11,686 bases of DNA. Source: Bryobacterales bacterium. Its GTDB lineage: Bacteria; Acidobacteriota; Terriglobia; Bryobacterales; Bryobacteraceae. Shown here piece by piece: positions 1 through 8,300 of the stretch (its first letter is position 1; each line of letters starts with the position of its first letter). A model generated the notes under the pieces. That model saw only the letters and a list, made by a program, of their open reading frames with translations, was not told the DNA's origin and did not search any database. The position numbers and the translations under genes are program-made. The DNA lies in contig PLGA01000153.1 of assembly GCA_003139735.1 (NCBI GenBank), positions 9,132-20,817 on the forward strand. Reading direction: 5' to 3'.

Positions 1-501
1 GCGCAACATGGACGAATGCAGATACCACAGGCCGTTGTCGATCGCGCTGTTGACCTCAACCGGCAGATTTGGTGGAGGTGCTTCGAGCGCGGTGTAATAG
101 CAGGCGCCCTGCGTGATGGCAGGGGGGCAGTTCGACGGCGGACTGATCAAGCCGTTCGTGGTGTCGGTAATCGTCAAGACCGCCGTGTAAAGCGTACCGA
201 CCGCCCCTGTATAGGTAACCGGGCACCCAATGACGTACGGATTCGTCACGGCGCCGGTGCAGTGCGGAGATACGCCATCGCCGGGATTCCAATCGTACGT
301 AAAGGAGTCCGTACCCCAAGCGGTGCTGGTGAGCGTGCCCTTCAGCGTAACTGGATTGCCGCTCCAACTGGTGTGCGGCGAGGCCGGGCTTAAAGCTACG
401 AAGGGAATGGCGTTGGCTTGGGGCGCCACCCCGAAAGCATTTAATAGCGCCGGCGTGATCAGTGCCGCCAGCGCGCAAAAACGAGCTAACAATCTCTTCA
501 T
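1..501 (-). CDS. Secreted PKD-like domain protein, 3' part missing (runs off left edge)
   Basis: 167 codons are visible and the frame is still open at base 1. The start is ATG at 501, preceded by a G-rich ribosome site (GGGGGGGAG, 511-517). Residues 1 to about 22-31 form a signal peptide: MKRLLAR, then a hydrophobic run, then alanine-rich possible cleavage sites. Residues about 36-115 look like a PKD/Ig-like beta-sandwich, with WNPGDG at 71-76 and YTAVLTITD at 105-113. Four cysteines (81, 93, 124, 134) could form disulfides after export. After a proline-rich linker (141-147), residues 150-165 (VNSAIDNGLWYLHSSM) resemble the first helix of an alpha/alpha-toroid of the prenyltransferase/squalene-oxidase type, but too little is visible to be sure. 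The gene lies 84 bp downstream of the PEP-CTERM gene on the same strand and is probably co-transcribed with it. Export and the PKD-like fold are fairly secure; the function is unknown. Confidence 0.8.
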   Translation of the reverse strand, partial: MKRLLARFCALAALITPALLNAFGVAPQANAIPFVALSPASPHTSWSGNPVTLKGTLTSTAWGTDSFTYDWNPGDGVSPHCTGAVTNPYVIGCPVTYTGAVGTLYTAVLTITDTTNGLISPPSNCPPAITQGACYYTALEAPPPNLPVEVNSAIDNGLWYLHSSMLR

Positions 502-510
502 TTTTCGACT

Positions 511-533
511 CCCCCCCTGGGGTAAACCCCAAG
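511..533 (-). promoter_or_regulatory. Hairpin next to the ribosome site of the PKD-like gene
   Basis: Read on the minus strand, CTTGGGG-TTTA-CCCCAGG (533 to 516) can form a 7-bp stem with one G-T pair. It is followed at once by the G-run that serves as ribosome site (517-511). The CCCC segment could pair with the upstream GGGG or with part of the downstream G-run, so it might tune translation or transcript processing between the two genes. No T-tract follows, so it is not a classical terminator. Its role is inferred only from position. Confidence 0.3.
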
Positions 534-585
534 TGCATTCCTCAAGTTGGAAAACTCCAAGAAAGCCTCCGGCTACCGTACCGGG

Positions 586-1302
586 TCAAGCCGCGTTTCG
601 CTTGCGTAGCAGGGATAACCCCGCAAGGCCAGCGCCCAACAAGACCAGAGACGCCGGCTCGGGTACTGTGGACCCGCCGCCGCCCCCTCCCTGCACAACC
701 GTCTCCGACAGGAAAATATGCTGCGTCGTGTCCTGGCCATTGGTCTGCTCAAGGTAGAAGCCGGCCGCCGGCGCAGTGGTGCTCACCGCAAAGGTAACCG
801 TCGCCGAGGTGGTCACGTTCAGGTTCACGCCGAGCGCCCAGGAAACGTCGCAGCATTGCGTGGGCGGCCCGCTGAAGACGCCGACAGTGTTTGAGCCGGT
901 TAGAGCGTCGCCGGCGAAGTCGTTGAAGATGTTCGAAGCATTCGGATCTTCCAACTCGTAGCTCACCCCCGTGCCCGCCGTGCCCGCGACCGTCCCATAG
1001 TCCTGGAAGGAGCCGGCGGTAGCGACGTTCAAGTCGTAATCCATGTAAACCAAAACGGACTGGGCCAAGCCGGCGCCGAGTTTAACGACTATCGAGCCGA
1101 GATTGTTCGTCCCAATCGTGGTGTCGAAGCCCGCCAGGCTGATCGCGGCGCTGCCGCCTCCGGCGCCATTGCACGCCGTCGAGATGTCGCCGTTCACATT
1201 GACGCACCAGTCGCTTAAAGTCGCGATTGTCGACGCCTTCGCGCCCGCCGCCAAAACCGTCAACGCAACAACTGCGGCTACCGTGGTCAGAAAGTGCTTC
1301 AT
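586..1302 (-). CDS. PEP-CTERM sorting-domain surface protein
   Basis: The protein has 238 residues. The start is ATG at 1302, with GGAGG at 1309-1313 six bases upstream; the frame stays open further upstream, to 1416, but that extension would precede the signal peptide and contain the promoter. Residues 1-23 are a signal peptide ending in GAKA. The mature part is a low-charge, Gly/Thr/Val-rich beta protein with Cys33, Cys44 and an adjacent pair Cys150-Cys151 in CCDVSWALG. The CDVSxALG segment followed by GFYLEQ (181-186) resembles a module recurring in other PEP-CTERM proteins. A six-glycine hinge (205-210) leads to the sorting signal at 213-238: VPEP, a hydrophobic helix, then RKR. In known systems an exosortase cuts near the PEP motif and the protein goes to the surface or extracellular matrix. 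No exosortase is in the window. The gene is first in a probable two-gene unit with the PKD-like protein. Confidence 0.92.
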   Translation of the reverse strand: MKHFLTTVAAVVALTVLAAGAKASTIATLSDWCVNVNGDISTACNGAGGGSAAISLAGFDTTIGTNNLGSIVVKLGAGLAQSVLVYMDYDLNVATAGSFQDYGTVAGTAGTGVSYELEDPNASNIFNDFAGDALTGSNTVGVFSGPPTQCCDVSWALGVNLNVTTSATVTFAVSTTAPAAGFYLEQTNGQDTTQHIFLSETVVQGGGGGGSTVPEPASLVLLGAGLAGLSLLRKRNAA

Positions 1303-1378
1303 CGTTGGCCTCCGAATATTTCCGTAAAAAACGCTCGCCCTGCGATCCGAGGAGCTAAGGTAATCCCCCATCTCATAG

Positions 1379-1412
1379 GTCGATTCGTGCCTATTATGCA
1401 CGGGAAATCGAC
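1379..1412. promoter_or_regulatory. Inverted repeat over the PEP-CTERM promoter -10 box (operator candidate)
   Basis: The left arm is GTCGATT-C-GTGC (1379-1390) and the right arm is GCAC-GGGA-AATCGAC (1398-1412). This gives 7 bp plus 4 bp of pairing with an internal mismatch. The arms flank the centre CTATTAT (1391-1397). The repeat covers the -10 box and the predicted start site, the usual place for a repressor site. No regulator gene is nearby. The function is inferred. Confidence 0.4.
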
Positions 1413-1421
1413 CCACGTCAA
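1393..1421 (-). promoter_or_regulatory. Sigma70-like promoter of the PEP-CTERM gene
   Basis: On the minus strand, TTGACG (1421-1416) and CATAAT (1398-1393) are separated by exactly 17 bp. Each box matches five of six consensus bases. Predicted transcription start is near 1386, which gives an 84-base leader before the ATG at 1302. The location, spacing and match make this the best promoter in the window. Confidence 0.65.
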
Positions 1422-1424
1422 TAC

Positions 1425-1447
1425 GATTTGGTACCAGATTTGGTACC
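1425..1447. repeat. Tandem direct repeat GATTTGGTACC, possible activator site
   Basis: Two exact copies of the 11-mer GATTTGGTACC occupy 1425-1435 and 1437-1447, with one base between them (12-bp period). They lie directly upstream of the -35 box of the PEP-CTERM promoter, at about -39 to -61 from its predicted start. That position suits an activator that contacts RNA polymerase. GTACC-type sequences recur further along this gap (1679-1685, 1712-1730). The repeat is read directly; the role is inferred. Confidence 0.45.
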
Positions 1448-1588
1448 GTTTCGACAATTTAGTCCCAGTACTCCCCCTAATCTACCTAGCTTGTGACGGC
1501 ATTGTAATGGACCGGCCCGCGATGAGGAGAGAAGTGCCGCGCCAAAATACCCGGTGGTTTCGATAGGCTGCTGAAAGAAGACGACCTG

Positions 1589-1617
1589 TCGATTTTGGGC
1601 ATTTTGCCCAAAATCGA
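1589..1617. promoter_or_regulatory. Perfect palindrome, copy 1
   Basis: Arms of 13 bp, TCGATTTTGGGCA and TGCCCAAAATCGA, flank a 3-bp TTT centre, with no mismatch. It shares the 19-mer TTTGGGCATTTTGCCCAAA with copy 2, which lies exactly 65 bp downstream. A dimeric regulator operator is the simplest reading. As RNA it would form a hairpin, but no T-tract follows. Confidence 0.5.
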
Positions 1618-1657
1618 AAGGAGACGCCAATTTAGAATCAGCACGTTATAGACCTCA

Positions 1658-1678
1658 ATTTGGGCATTTTGCCCAAAT
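1658..1678. promoter_or_regulatory. Perfect palindrome, copy 2
   Basis: Arms of 9 bp, ATTTGGGCA and TGCCCAAAT, flank the same TTT centre as copy 1. The outermost arm pair is A/T here but T/A at the matching position of copy 1, so both bases changed together and symmetry was kept. This supports selection on the palindrome rather than a simple recent duplication. The 65-bp spacing is close to six helical turns, so both sites would face the same side of the DNA. No regulator gene is adjacent. Confidence 0.5.
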
Positions 1679-1946
1679 CGTACCGGAAGAGGGCCGTCTT
1701 TCAGCCTTGGTGGTACGGAGACCCCGTACCGAATCCGGCTTGGATAGCTTGGAAAGATATGCCCTGATGGAGTATGGTATTAAAAAGGTCTTATGCTTCC
1801 GCTTTCTGGGCAGTGGCGCACCGATGAGGTGATCGCGCGCTTTTTCTCCACCACGTACCTGCCTGCGCCCAGTGAATTGCGATCCGGGCATTGTTCCCGG
1901 CGCGGGACATAGATTCTTATTTCCGTTTGGAGGCCAGGTGCAGGCA

Positions 1947-4900
1947 ATGAACCAAGTCGTCAGCCGAAATCGCAACCATAGTCCTTTGCAAGCTATAGAT
2001 TTAAAAAGGTTCAAATATTATTCCGCCGCGCTCTTTCTATTGAGCTTTCGGCTCGCGGCCCAAGTCGATACGAGCGCGGTGTCGGGTTACGTTCTCGATC
2101 CTTCGGGAAGGGTCATCCCGAATGCGGCGGTCCGGATCGAAGGCGTCGCGCGATCCTATGTTCGAACGGCGCAGAGCAGCGCCGGCGGCTATTACGAATT
2201 CGATGCCCTGCCGCCGGCCGAGTACCGCCTCTCGGTGAACGCGGACGCCTTTGCGCCTCTCGCGACGGAACCGATTCAAATCGAGGTGGATCAACGGGTT
2301 AGGATCGATTTGCACCCAAGCATCGCGGGCCGGGGAACCCAGGTGGTGGTAAAGGCGGAAGCGTCGGCGATCCAAACCGGTTCGAGCGAGCTGGGAGCGG
2401 TGCTCGATCAGACGCTGGTGGACGGCCTGCCCCTGAACGAGCGCGATTTTCTCCAGCTCGCCCTGCTCCTGCCGGGCGTCGCCCCGCCGGTGGAGGGTTC
2501 CCAGCTCTCCACGCGCGGAACCTTTTCGATGGACGCCAACGGAGGGCGCGAAGAAGCCAACAGTTTCCTCCTCGATGGCGTCGACAACAACGACTCGGAT
2601 GCGCGCGGATACGTCCTGGAGCCTTCCGTCGATTCGATCCAGGAATTCAAGATCGCGACCAACTCCTACAGCGCCGAGTACGGCGGCGCGTCCGCCGCTC
2701 AAGTCAATATCGTCACGCGCGGCGGCACGAATCAGTTTCACGGGACGGTCTACGACTATCTCCGGAACAGAGACCTCGATGCGCGCAACTTTTTCGACGA
2801 GTCCACCAAGCCGCAATTCATAAGGAACCAGTTCGGCGCAAGTCTGGGCGGTCCGGTGATCCGGAATTCAACCTTCTTTTACGGCAATTTCGAAGGGTTG
2901 CGGGAGGATGTAGGCGAGACCCAGTTGGGAATCGTGCCCACCGCCGCCGTTCGATCCGGCGATCTTTCGAGCCTCGGGGGCGATGTCGTAGATCCCTCCA
3001 CCGGGGCGCCGTTTCCTGGCGCGAAAATTCCCTCGGGCATGATCTCCCCCCTGGCAAAGGACGCGCTCTCGCTCTTCCCGATGCCCAACCTGCCCGGCAG
3101 CTCGTTCAATTACCTTGGCAGTCCCATCGGGACCGACAGCCGGAACGAGGGCAGCGCACGGCTCGACCGGCGCATCTCCGACAAATCGCAATTGACCCTC
3201 CGGTACAACTACGGCCGGCGCAACCTGTTCGAACCCTATACGGAGACCGAGGACCAGGCCGAACCGCCCGTGCCGGGCTTCGGCGATTATGTCTTCGACC
3301 GCGGGCACAACGCGCTTGCCCAATACGAGCGAACGATCAACTCAAGTACGGTCAATTCCGTGCTGTTGGGGTTCAATCGGGAGATCCGCCAGATATTCGC
3401 GCAAAACTACAACACCAACGTGAATGCCTTGTGGGGGGTCGGCTTTATGCCCACCGCGCCGCGCGACTACGGATTTCCGGGGATTTCCGTCTCAGGCTAC
3501 TCCAACGTCGGGGACGTGGCGTCGCTGCCCATCAACCGCGCCGACAATACCTATCAGTTGACCGATAACCTCGCCATGATTCGCGGCGCGCACAGTATTA
3601 AGGTGGGCGGCGAAGTTCGCGATCTTCAGGAAAATGGCTATGTCGAAGTCTATAGCCGCGGCCAGATGTATTTCACCGGCGCGCTCACAGGCGCCCCGAT
3701 GGGCGACCTCCTGCTGGGGCTGCCGACCTATACCATCAAGTCTCAGTACACCGGGCCCCAGACCCTTCGCGGCAAGTCCGCGGCTGCCTATGTGCAGGAC
3801 GATTGGAAGGTCTCTCGCAACCTGACGTTGAACCTGGGATTGCGGGTTGAATACGACGCGCCGGCCACCGATCCCACCAATCGCATGGCGACATTCGACT
3901 TTGCCACCGCTCAGACGGTGCAGGTCGGAACCAACGGGATCTCGCGTTCCGGAACCCACGGTTGGGGCCCGGGCTACAACCCGCGCGTGGGCTTTTCCTG
4001 GTCGCCGGTGAATCATACGGTGTTCCGTGGCGGATATGGAATCTACTATGACCCCGGCATGTTCGATGTCAATTCGTCGCTCTATTTCAATCCGCCATAC
4101 TTCACGGTCTCGGTCTATGGCGGCACTACGCTGAGCGACCCGTTCGCCACCACCAACGGGTTTGTTCCGCCGGCGGCCCTGAGCTTCATCAGCCCCGATT
4201 TCAAGCCCTCTTACACCCAGCACTGGAACTTCAATATCCAGCAGGAGGTGGAGCGCGTCGGCGTATTCAGCATCGCTTACGCGGGATCCAAGGGAACCGA
4301 TCTTCCGCGCTCGCTCGATATCAACCAGCCATTTCCCAGCGCCAACCCCGTTGCGCCCTATCCCGCTTACAGCAACATGGACATGATTGAGAGCGGCGGC
4401 AATTCGGAATATCAATCGCTTCAGGCGTCCTTGAAGCGGCGGCTTGCCAACGGCCTCGCGGTGCTCGCTTCCTACACGCGTTCCAAGTCGATTGACGACA
4501 CATCGGCCTTCCTGCCCACCTCGCCGGACCAGAACTTTCCGCAGGATAGCCATGACTACCGGCTCAATCGGGGGCTCTCCAGCTACGATGTTCCAAACCT
4601 TACGAGCGTCGGGCTCGTGTACGACATCCCCGGCGCGCGGCGCTGGGTCCGGGGCTTCCAACTGAGCGCCATTATTACGGCGCAGAGCGGCCAGCCTTTC
4701 ACTCCGGTACTGGACGCCGACAACAGCAACACGGGCAATGGCGGTATTCCCACCAACTTCGGCCTCGACCGGCCCAACGTCCTTTCCAACCCGGCGTTGT
4801 CGAATCCCACTCCGCAGGAATGGTTCAATGTCAACGCGTTCGCCATTCCGCCGCAGTACACCTGGGGCGACGCGGGTCGCAATATTCTGCGCGGACCGAA

Positions 4901-5108
4901 CTTCAGAACCGCCGACCTCTCCCTGCGGCGCACCTTCGCGCTCCGGGAGCGGGTCCGCCTGACTCTCGAGGCGCAGGCCTTCAACACACTCAACCGCGCA
5001 AACCTCAATCTGCCGAGCGCGATCGCGGATAACCCGGCGACGTTCGGAAAGATCTCCTCGGCGAAAGATCCGCGGCAGATTCAGTTTTCGTTGCGGCTCG
5101 CCTTTTAG
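1947..5108 (+). CDS. Oar-like TonB-dependent outer-membrane receptor (first of two)
   Basis: The product has 1053 residues. ATG 1947 is preferred: AGGTG lies six bases upstream (1936-1940) and GGAGG thirteen bases upstream. A GTG at 1872 would add 25 residues before the signal peptide. Residues 1-38 are an export signal with a long basic N-region and a core ending in RLAAQ. Residues about 40-125 are a carboxypeptidase-regulatory-like beta-sandwich (SGYVLDPSGRVIPNAAV, then GGYYEFDALPPAEY). A plug domain follows at about 138-265, with GLPLNERDF, LDGVDNND and NIVTRGGTNQFHG. The rest is a beta-barrel, with YVQDDWK at 615-621 and a GGYGIYYD strand near 695. The last strand ends in phenylalanine (SLRLAF), as outer-membrane assembly requires. 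The family imports large substrates with energy from TonB; the substrate is unknown. No TonB box is evident and no SusD-like partner is present. A paralogue follows. Confidence 0.92.
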   Translation: MNQVVSRNRNHSPLQAIDLKRFKYYSAALFLLSFRLAAQVDTSAVSGYVLDPSGRVIPNAAVRIEGVARSYVRTAQSSAGGYYEFDALPPAEYRLSVNADAFAPLATEPIQIEVDQRVRIDLHPSIAGRGTQVVVKAEASAIQTGSSELGAVLDQTLVDGLPLNERDFLQLALLLPGVAPPVEGSQLSTRGTFSMDANGGREEANSFLLDGVDNNDSDARGYVLEPSVDSIQEFKIATNSYSAEYGGASAAQVNIVTRGGTNQFHGTVYDYLRNRDLDARNFFDESTKPQFIRNQFGASLGGPVIRNSTFFYGNFEGLREDVGETQLGIVPTAAVRSGDLSSLGGDVVDPSTGAPFPGAKIPSGMISPLAKDALSLFPMPNLPGSSFNYLGSPIGTDSRNEGSARLDRRISDKSQLTLRYNYGRRNLFEPYTETEDQAEPPVPGFGDYVFDRGHNALAQYERTINSSTVNSVLLGFNREIRQIFAQNYNTNVNALWGVGFMPTAPRDYGFPGISVSGYSNVGDVASLPINRADNTYQLTDNLAMIRGAHSIKVGGEVRDLQENGYVEVYSRGQMYFTGALTGAPMGDLLLGLPTYTIKSQYTGPQTLRGKSAAAYVQDDWKVSRNLTLNLGLRVEYDAPATDPTNRMATFDFATAQTVQVGTNGISRSGTHGWGPGYNPRVGFSWSPVNHTVFRGGYGIYYDPGMFDVNSSLYFNPPYFTVSVYGGTTLSDPFATTNGFVPPAALSFISPDFKPSYTQHWNFNIQQEVERVGVFSIAYAGSKGTDLPRSLDINQPFPSANPVAPYPAYSNMDMIESGGNSEYQSLQASLKRRLANGLAVLASYTRSKSIDDTSAFLPTSPDQNFPQDSHDYRLNRGLSSYDVPNLTSVGLVYDIPGARRWVRGFQLSAIITAQSGQPFTPVLDADNSNTGNGGIPTNFGLDRPNVLSNPALSNPTPQEWFNVNAFAIPPQYTWGDAGRNILRGPNFRTADLSLRRTFALRERVRLTLEAQAFNTLNRANLNLPSAIADNPATFGKISSAKDPRQIQFSLRLAF

Positions 5109-5123
5109 CGGTCTGCGCGCGCC

Positions 5124-5226
5124 TGTGGAGCGAGCTTTCAGCTTGCCACGCCGGCGTCCTTACCGACGTTGTTCGCGGAAATGCCGGCACGGACGCCGGC
5201 ATGGCAGGCGGGACGCCCACTCCACA
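5124..5226. repeat. Palindromic REP/MITE-like repeat element between the receptor genes
   Basis: The element is bounded by 7-bp inverted ends, TGTGGAG (5124-5130) and CTCCACA (5220-5226). Inside are a small hairpin around GCGAGCTTTCAGCTTGC and a 15-bp inverted repeat with one mismatch (5145-5159 against 5191-5205). There is also a perfect 8-bp hairpin, ATGCCGGC-ACGGAC-GCCGGCAT (5181-5202). The nested structure and location in an intergenic gap suit a dispersed repeat such as a REP-type element. It starts 15 bp after the first receptor stop codon and might also act in 3' end processing of that transcript. Copy number cannot be judged from one window. Confidence 0.5.
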
Positions 5227-5353
5227 TGCGGTACTGCGGTGTATTGACGCAATAATGGTCTTGATGTAACGTGAGTATTCGATTCTGGCAAGGTTGGCTG
5301 CGAGTAACATTGACGGGTTTTTTCCTGAGGTCGGACTGCAGAAGGCTTCCGCA

Positions 5354-8300
5354 ATGAAAGAGAACACGGCTTATCCGGAATGCGCGATGGCCCGAGGCAA
5401 CAAGAGACTCAGGGGAGCGGGGAGCATCGCTCGATTGCTCCTGCTTGTCCCGCTCTTTGCGGGGATTGGCATTTCGCAAGTCGATCGCAGCGCGATTACC
5501 GGGACCGTGCTCGATCCGAGCGGACGGGCAATCCCGAACAGCCTGGTGGTTGCGACGAACTCCAGCACGGGGATCGAGCGCCGGACCCAGTCGAACGGAG
5601 CGGGCGTTTATGAACTCTACGACCTGCCCATTGGCACATGGAGCGCGGTTTTCTCGGCCTCCGGGTTCGCCGACACTCGCTATGAAGAGCTGAGTCAGAC
5701 GGTCGGCCAGACGCGCACGTTGAATCCCGTGCTTCGCCTTGCCTCCGCCGGAACGCAGGTGACTGTGAACGAGCCGCTGCCGGAGGGGAGCCAGTCTTCG
5801 GCGTCGATCGATCAATCGGTGGAGGATCGTGCAATCGAGGATCTTCCGCTGAACGGGCGGAATTGGACGAGCCTGACCGATCTCGCTCCGGGCGCCATCG
5901 ATCAGGGGAGCAGCACGCAGCGCTCCATCCGGTTTACCGGCCACGGGCGCGATGAGATGAACATCACTCTCGATGGCGTGGACGCCACCGGAATCGTAAA
6001 CCAGGCGCAGAAGGCTTACGTCCGTCTGGCGATTCCCCTCAGCGCCATCTCCGAGTTTCGCGTGAACACCGTCCTTCCGACCGCCGAAACCGGCGATGCC
6101 AGCGGCGCGCAAATCATTGTAGCTTCCGCGTCCGGCGGCAACCTTTTCAGCGGATCGCTGTTTGAGTATTTCCGCAACAGCGATTTCGACGCGCGCTCGC
6201 CGCTCGACCTGACAAAGGGTCCACTGCCATTCCACATGAATCAGTTCGGCGGCACGTTCGGCGGACCCATTCGTAAGAACAAGACTTTCTTCTTTCTCGA
6301 TTATGAGGAAATCCGCCAGGTGCAGAACCAGACGCTGATTGGCTTCGTGCCCAGCGCCGCGGTACGCGCCCTTACATTGAGTCAGTCGCCCGCGCTCACG
6401 CCGATTATCGGCGATTATCCGCTCGGCAATGGCGCCGTCACCGGCGGCGTCCAGCAGTGGAATGGGGTGGGCGGTTCCTTCGACAACGAGTACTCCGCGC
6501 TGGCGCGGCTGGACCATCGCTTCACCGACTCGACTTCCGGTTACATGCGCTTCGACTACGACAGCGCCTTGACCGTTGCGCCGCTGGGAACGCTCACCGA
6601 CCGGCAGTTGAACAGCGAGAAGCCCTTGAATGGCGTCGCCGAGCTTTTGCACGTCTTCTCTCCCTCGCTGGTGAACGAATTCAAGTTCGGAACCAACCAG
6701 ATGGTCTCGCACTCCTATAACCTCACGCCGTTTGGTTATACCGTGAACGTCTCCGGTTTCACGGCGCTGAACCCCAGCCAGACCACCAACCAGGACGGCC
6801 GCACATGGAGTTGGCTGGATAATGTCAGCCTGGTCCGCGGGCGTAACGTACTCAAGTTCGGAGCGGAGGTCCGCCGCGTCGAAATCAACGAGGGAAATTC
6901 GTTCACGGGCGCGCTAACCTACAACTCGCTGGCGAATTTTGAGGACAACATACTTAACTCCGCCTCGTATACGGCGCTCCAGCCGTTGAAGCGCATGCGT
7001 AAGACTGCGGAATTCGGCTATGTGCAGGACGAATTCAAGCTGCGCCCCAACCTGACGATAAACGCCGGTCTGCGTTACGAGTACTATAGCGACTTCCACG
7101 AGATTACCGGCCGCGCCATTCCGTTCGATTTTCAAACCTGCGGCGGTTTCTGCCCGCCCAACGCCGCGTTTCTGTTTCCCGCGAAGGACAACATCGATCC
7201 CAGGGTCGGCATCGCCTGGTCCCCGGCCGGACACACGGTTTTCCGGCTGGGCTACGGGATTTACCACGAAGACGCGCAGCTCGACGATCAGAACTTCCCG
7301 ACCGCCAATGACGTGCCGCGCTACTCGCTTGCGCTCGGTTCGCAGTTTCCGAACCTAAGCTATCCTTTGGATTCGCTTTTGGCGACGGCGACCGGCATTG
7401 ACTCGCCCAAAGATCAGGTACGCAACCGCAAGGATACCTATTCGCAGCAATGGGCCGCGTCCATCCAGCAGGAGTTGCCCTTTAAGTTTATCGGGACGGT
7501 TTCCGTCATCGGGAACAAGGGCACGAACATCATGAACCGCGCGTATACCAACGTGATCGATCCCACAACCGGCGCGCGTCCCTACCCGCGGTACGGACAG
7601 ATCGAACTGCGCGCCAAGGACGGGAACAGCGATTACGACGGTTTGCAGTTTCAGGCGCACCGCTACCTTCGCCGCGGCTGGCTGATGACGGCCGGTTACC
7701 TGTGGTCGCACGCGATCGACGATGGCTCGCTCGGCAGCGGAGTGGAGGATGTATTCCCGGAGAATGTCTCCTGCCGGAGGTGCGAGCGCGCATCGAGCAA
7801 CTATGACGCGCGCCAGAGTTTCAGCGTGTCGTCGGTTTACGAACTGCCCTTCGGTCCCGGACGAAGCTTGGTGCGCGAGAAGGGTCTCCTGAGCGCGGTG
7901 CTGGGCGGCTGGGAACTCACGGGCGTGGCTGGTGGGCGCACCGGCCTGCCGGTCAACATCACGGTGGACCGTTCGGCCACGGTGATGCCCGACGGCAATT
8001 CGGCCAATCAGCGCCCGAACCTCCTGCCGGGCGTCCCGCTGACGCCGGCGGCCGGATCGACTCCGCTCCAGTGGATCAATCCGGCTGCGTTCTCGGTTCC
8101 CGCGCCGAAGACGTGGGGCAATCTCGGGCGCAACGCGTTTCTCGGGCCGGCCCTCTGGCAGATCGATACGGCGCTTCGGCGCCGCATCGCGCTGCGCGAG
8201 CGCGTCGCTCTCGAATTGCGCGGCGAGTGCTTTAACCTGCTGAATCGCGCGCAATACGGGAATCCGTCATCGGACATCTCGGCCCCGTCCAGCTTCGGAC

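Larger units (their letters stand above)
1422..1946. other. Non-coding region between the PEP-CTERM promoter and the first receptor gene
   Basis: This gap of about 0.5 kb has no convincing gene. ORFs here lack ribosome sites and recognisable protein character. It holds the GATTTGGTACC tandem repeat, the two TTTGGGC palindromes, and a 7-bp hairpin GGTACGG-AGACC-CCGTACC (1712-1730). A weak plus-strand promoter for the receptor could be TTGGAA (1749-1754) with an 18-bp spacer to TATGGT (1773-1778). The stretch 1806-1872 has complementary ends (CTGGGC and GCCCAG) and could fold in the receptor leader. It is more AT-rich than the flanking genes, as expected for regulatory DNA. Confidence 0.6.

Noticed and set aside
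1589..1678. CRISPR-like repeat pair
   Set aside because: Only two copies, of unequal palindrome length, with no third repeat at the same spacing and no cas genes.
1418..2014. Small minus-strand frames at 1418-1630 and 1655-2014
   Set aside because: No ribosome site and no recognisable composition. They span the palindromes and the opposite-strand receptor start, so the region is better read as regulatory.
3492..4661. Minus-strand open frame (389 codons) antisense to the first receptor, plus similar ones at 2037-2816 and 7355-8254
   Set aside because: Same reason: they are codon-bias shadows with no protein-family character.
5244..5272. Possible promoter TTGACG-N17-TAACGT before the second receptor
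   Set aside because: The -35 box is good but the -10 matches only three of six bases, so I do not list it as a feature.
5138..6712. Long minus-strand open frame (524 codons) antisense to the second receptor
   Set aside because: It is a mirror of a GC-biased gene: Arg/Ala/Gly-rich, no recognisable domain, no ribosome site, and the opposite strand encodes a clear receptor.
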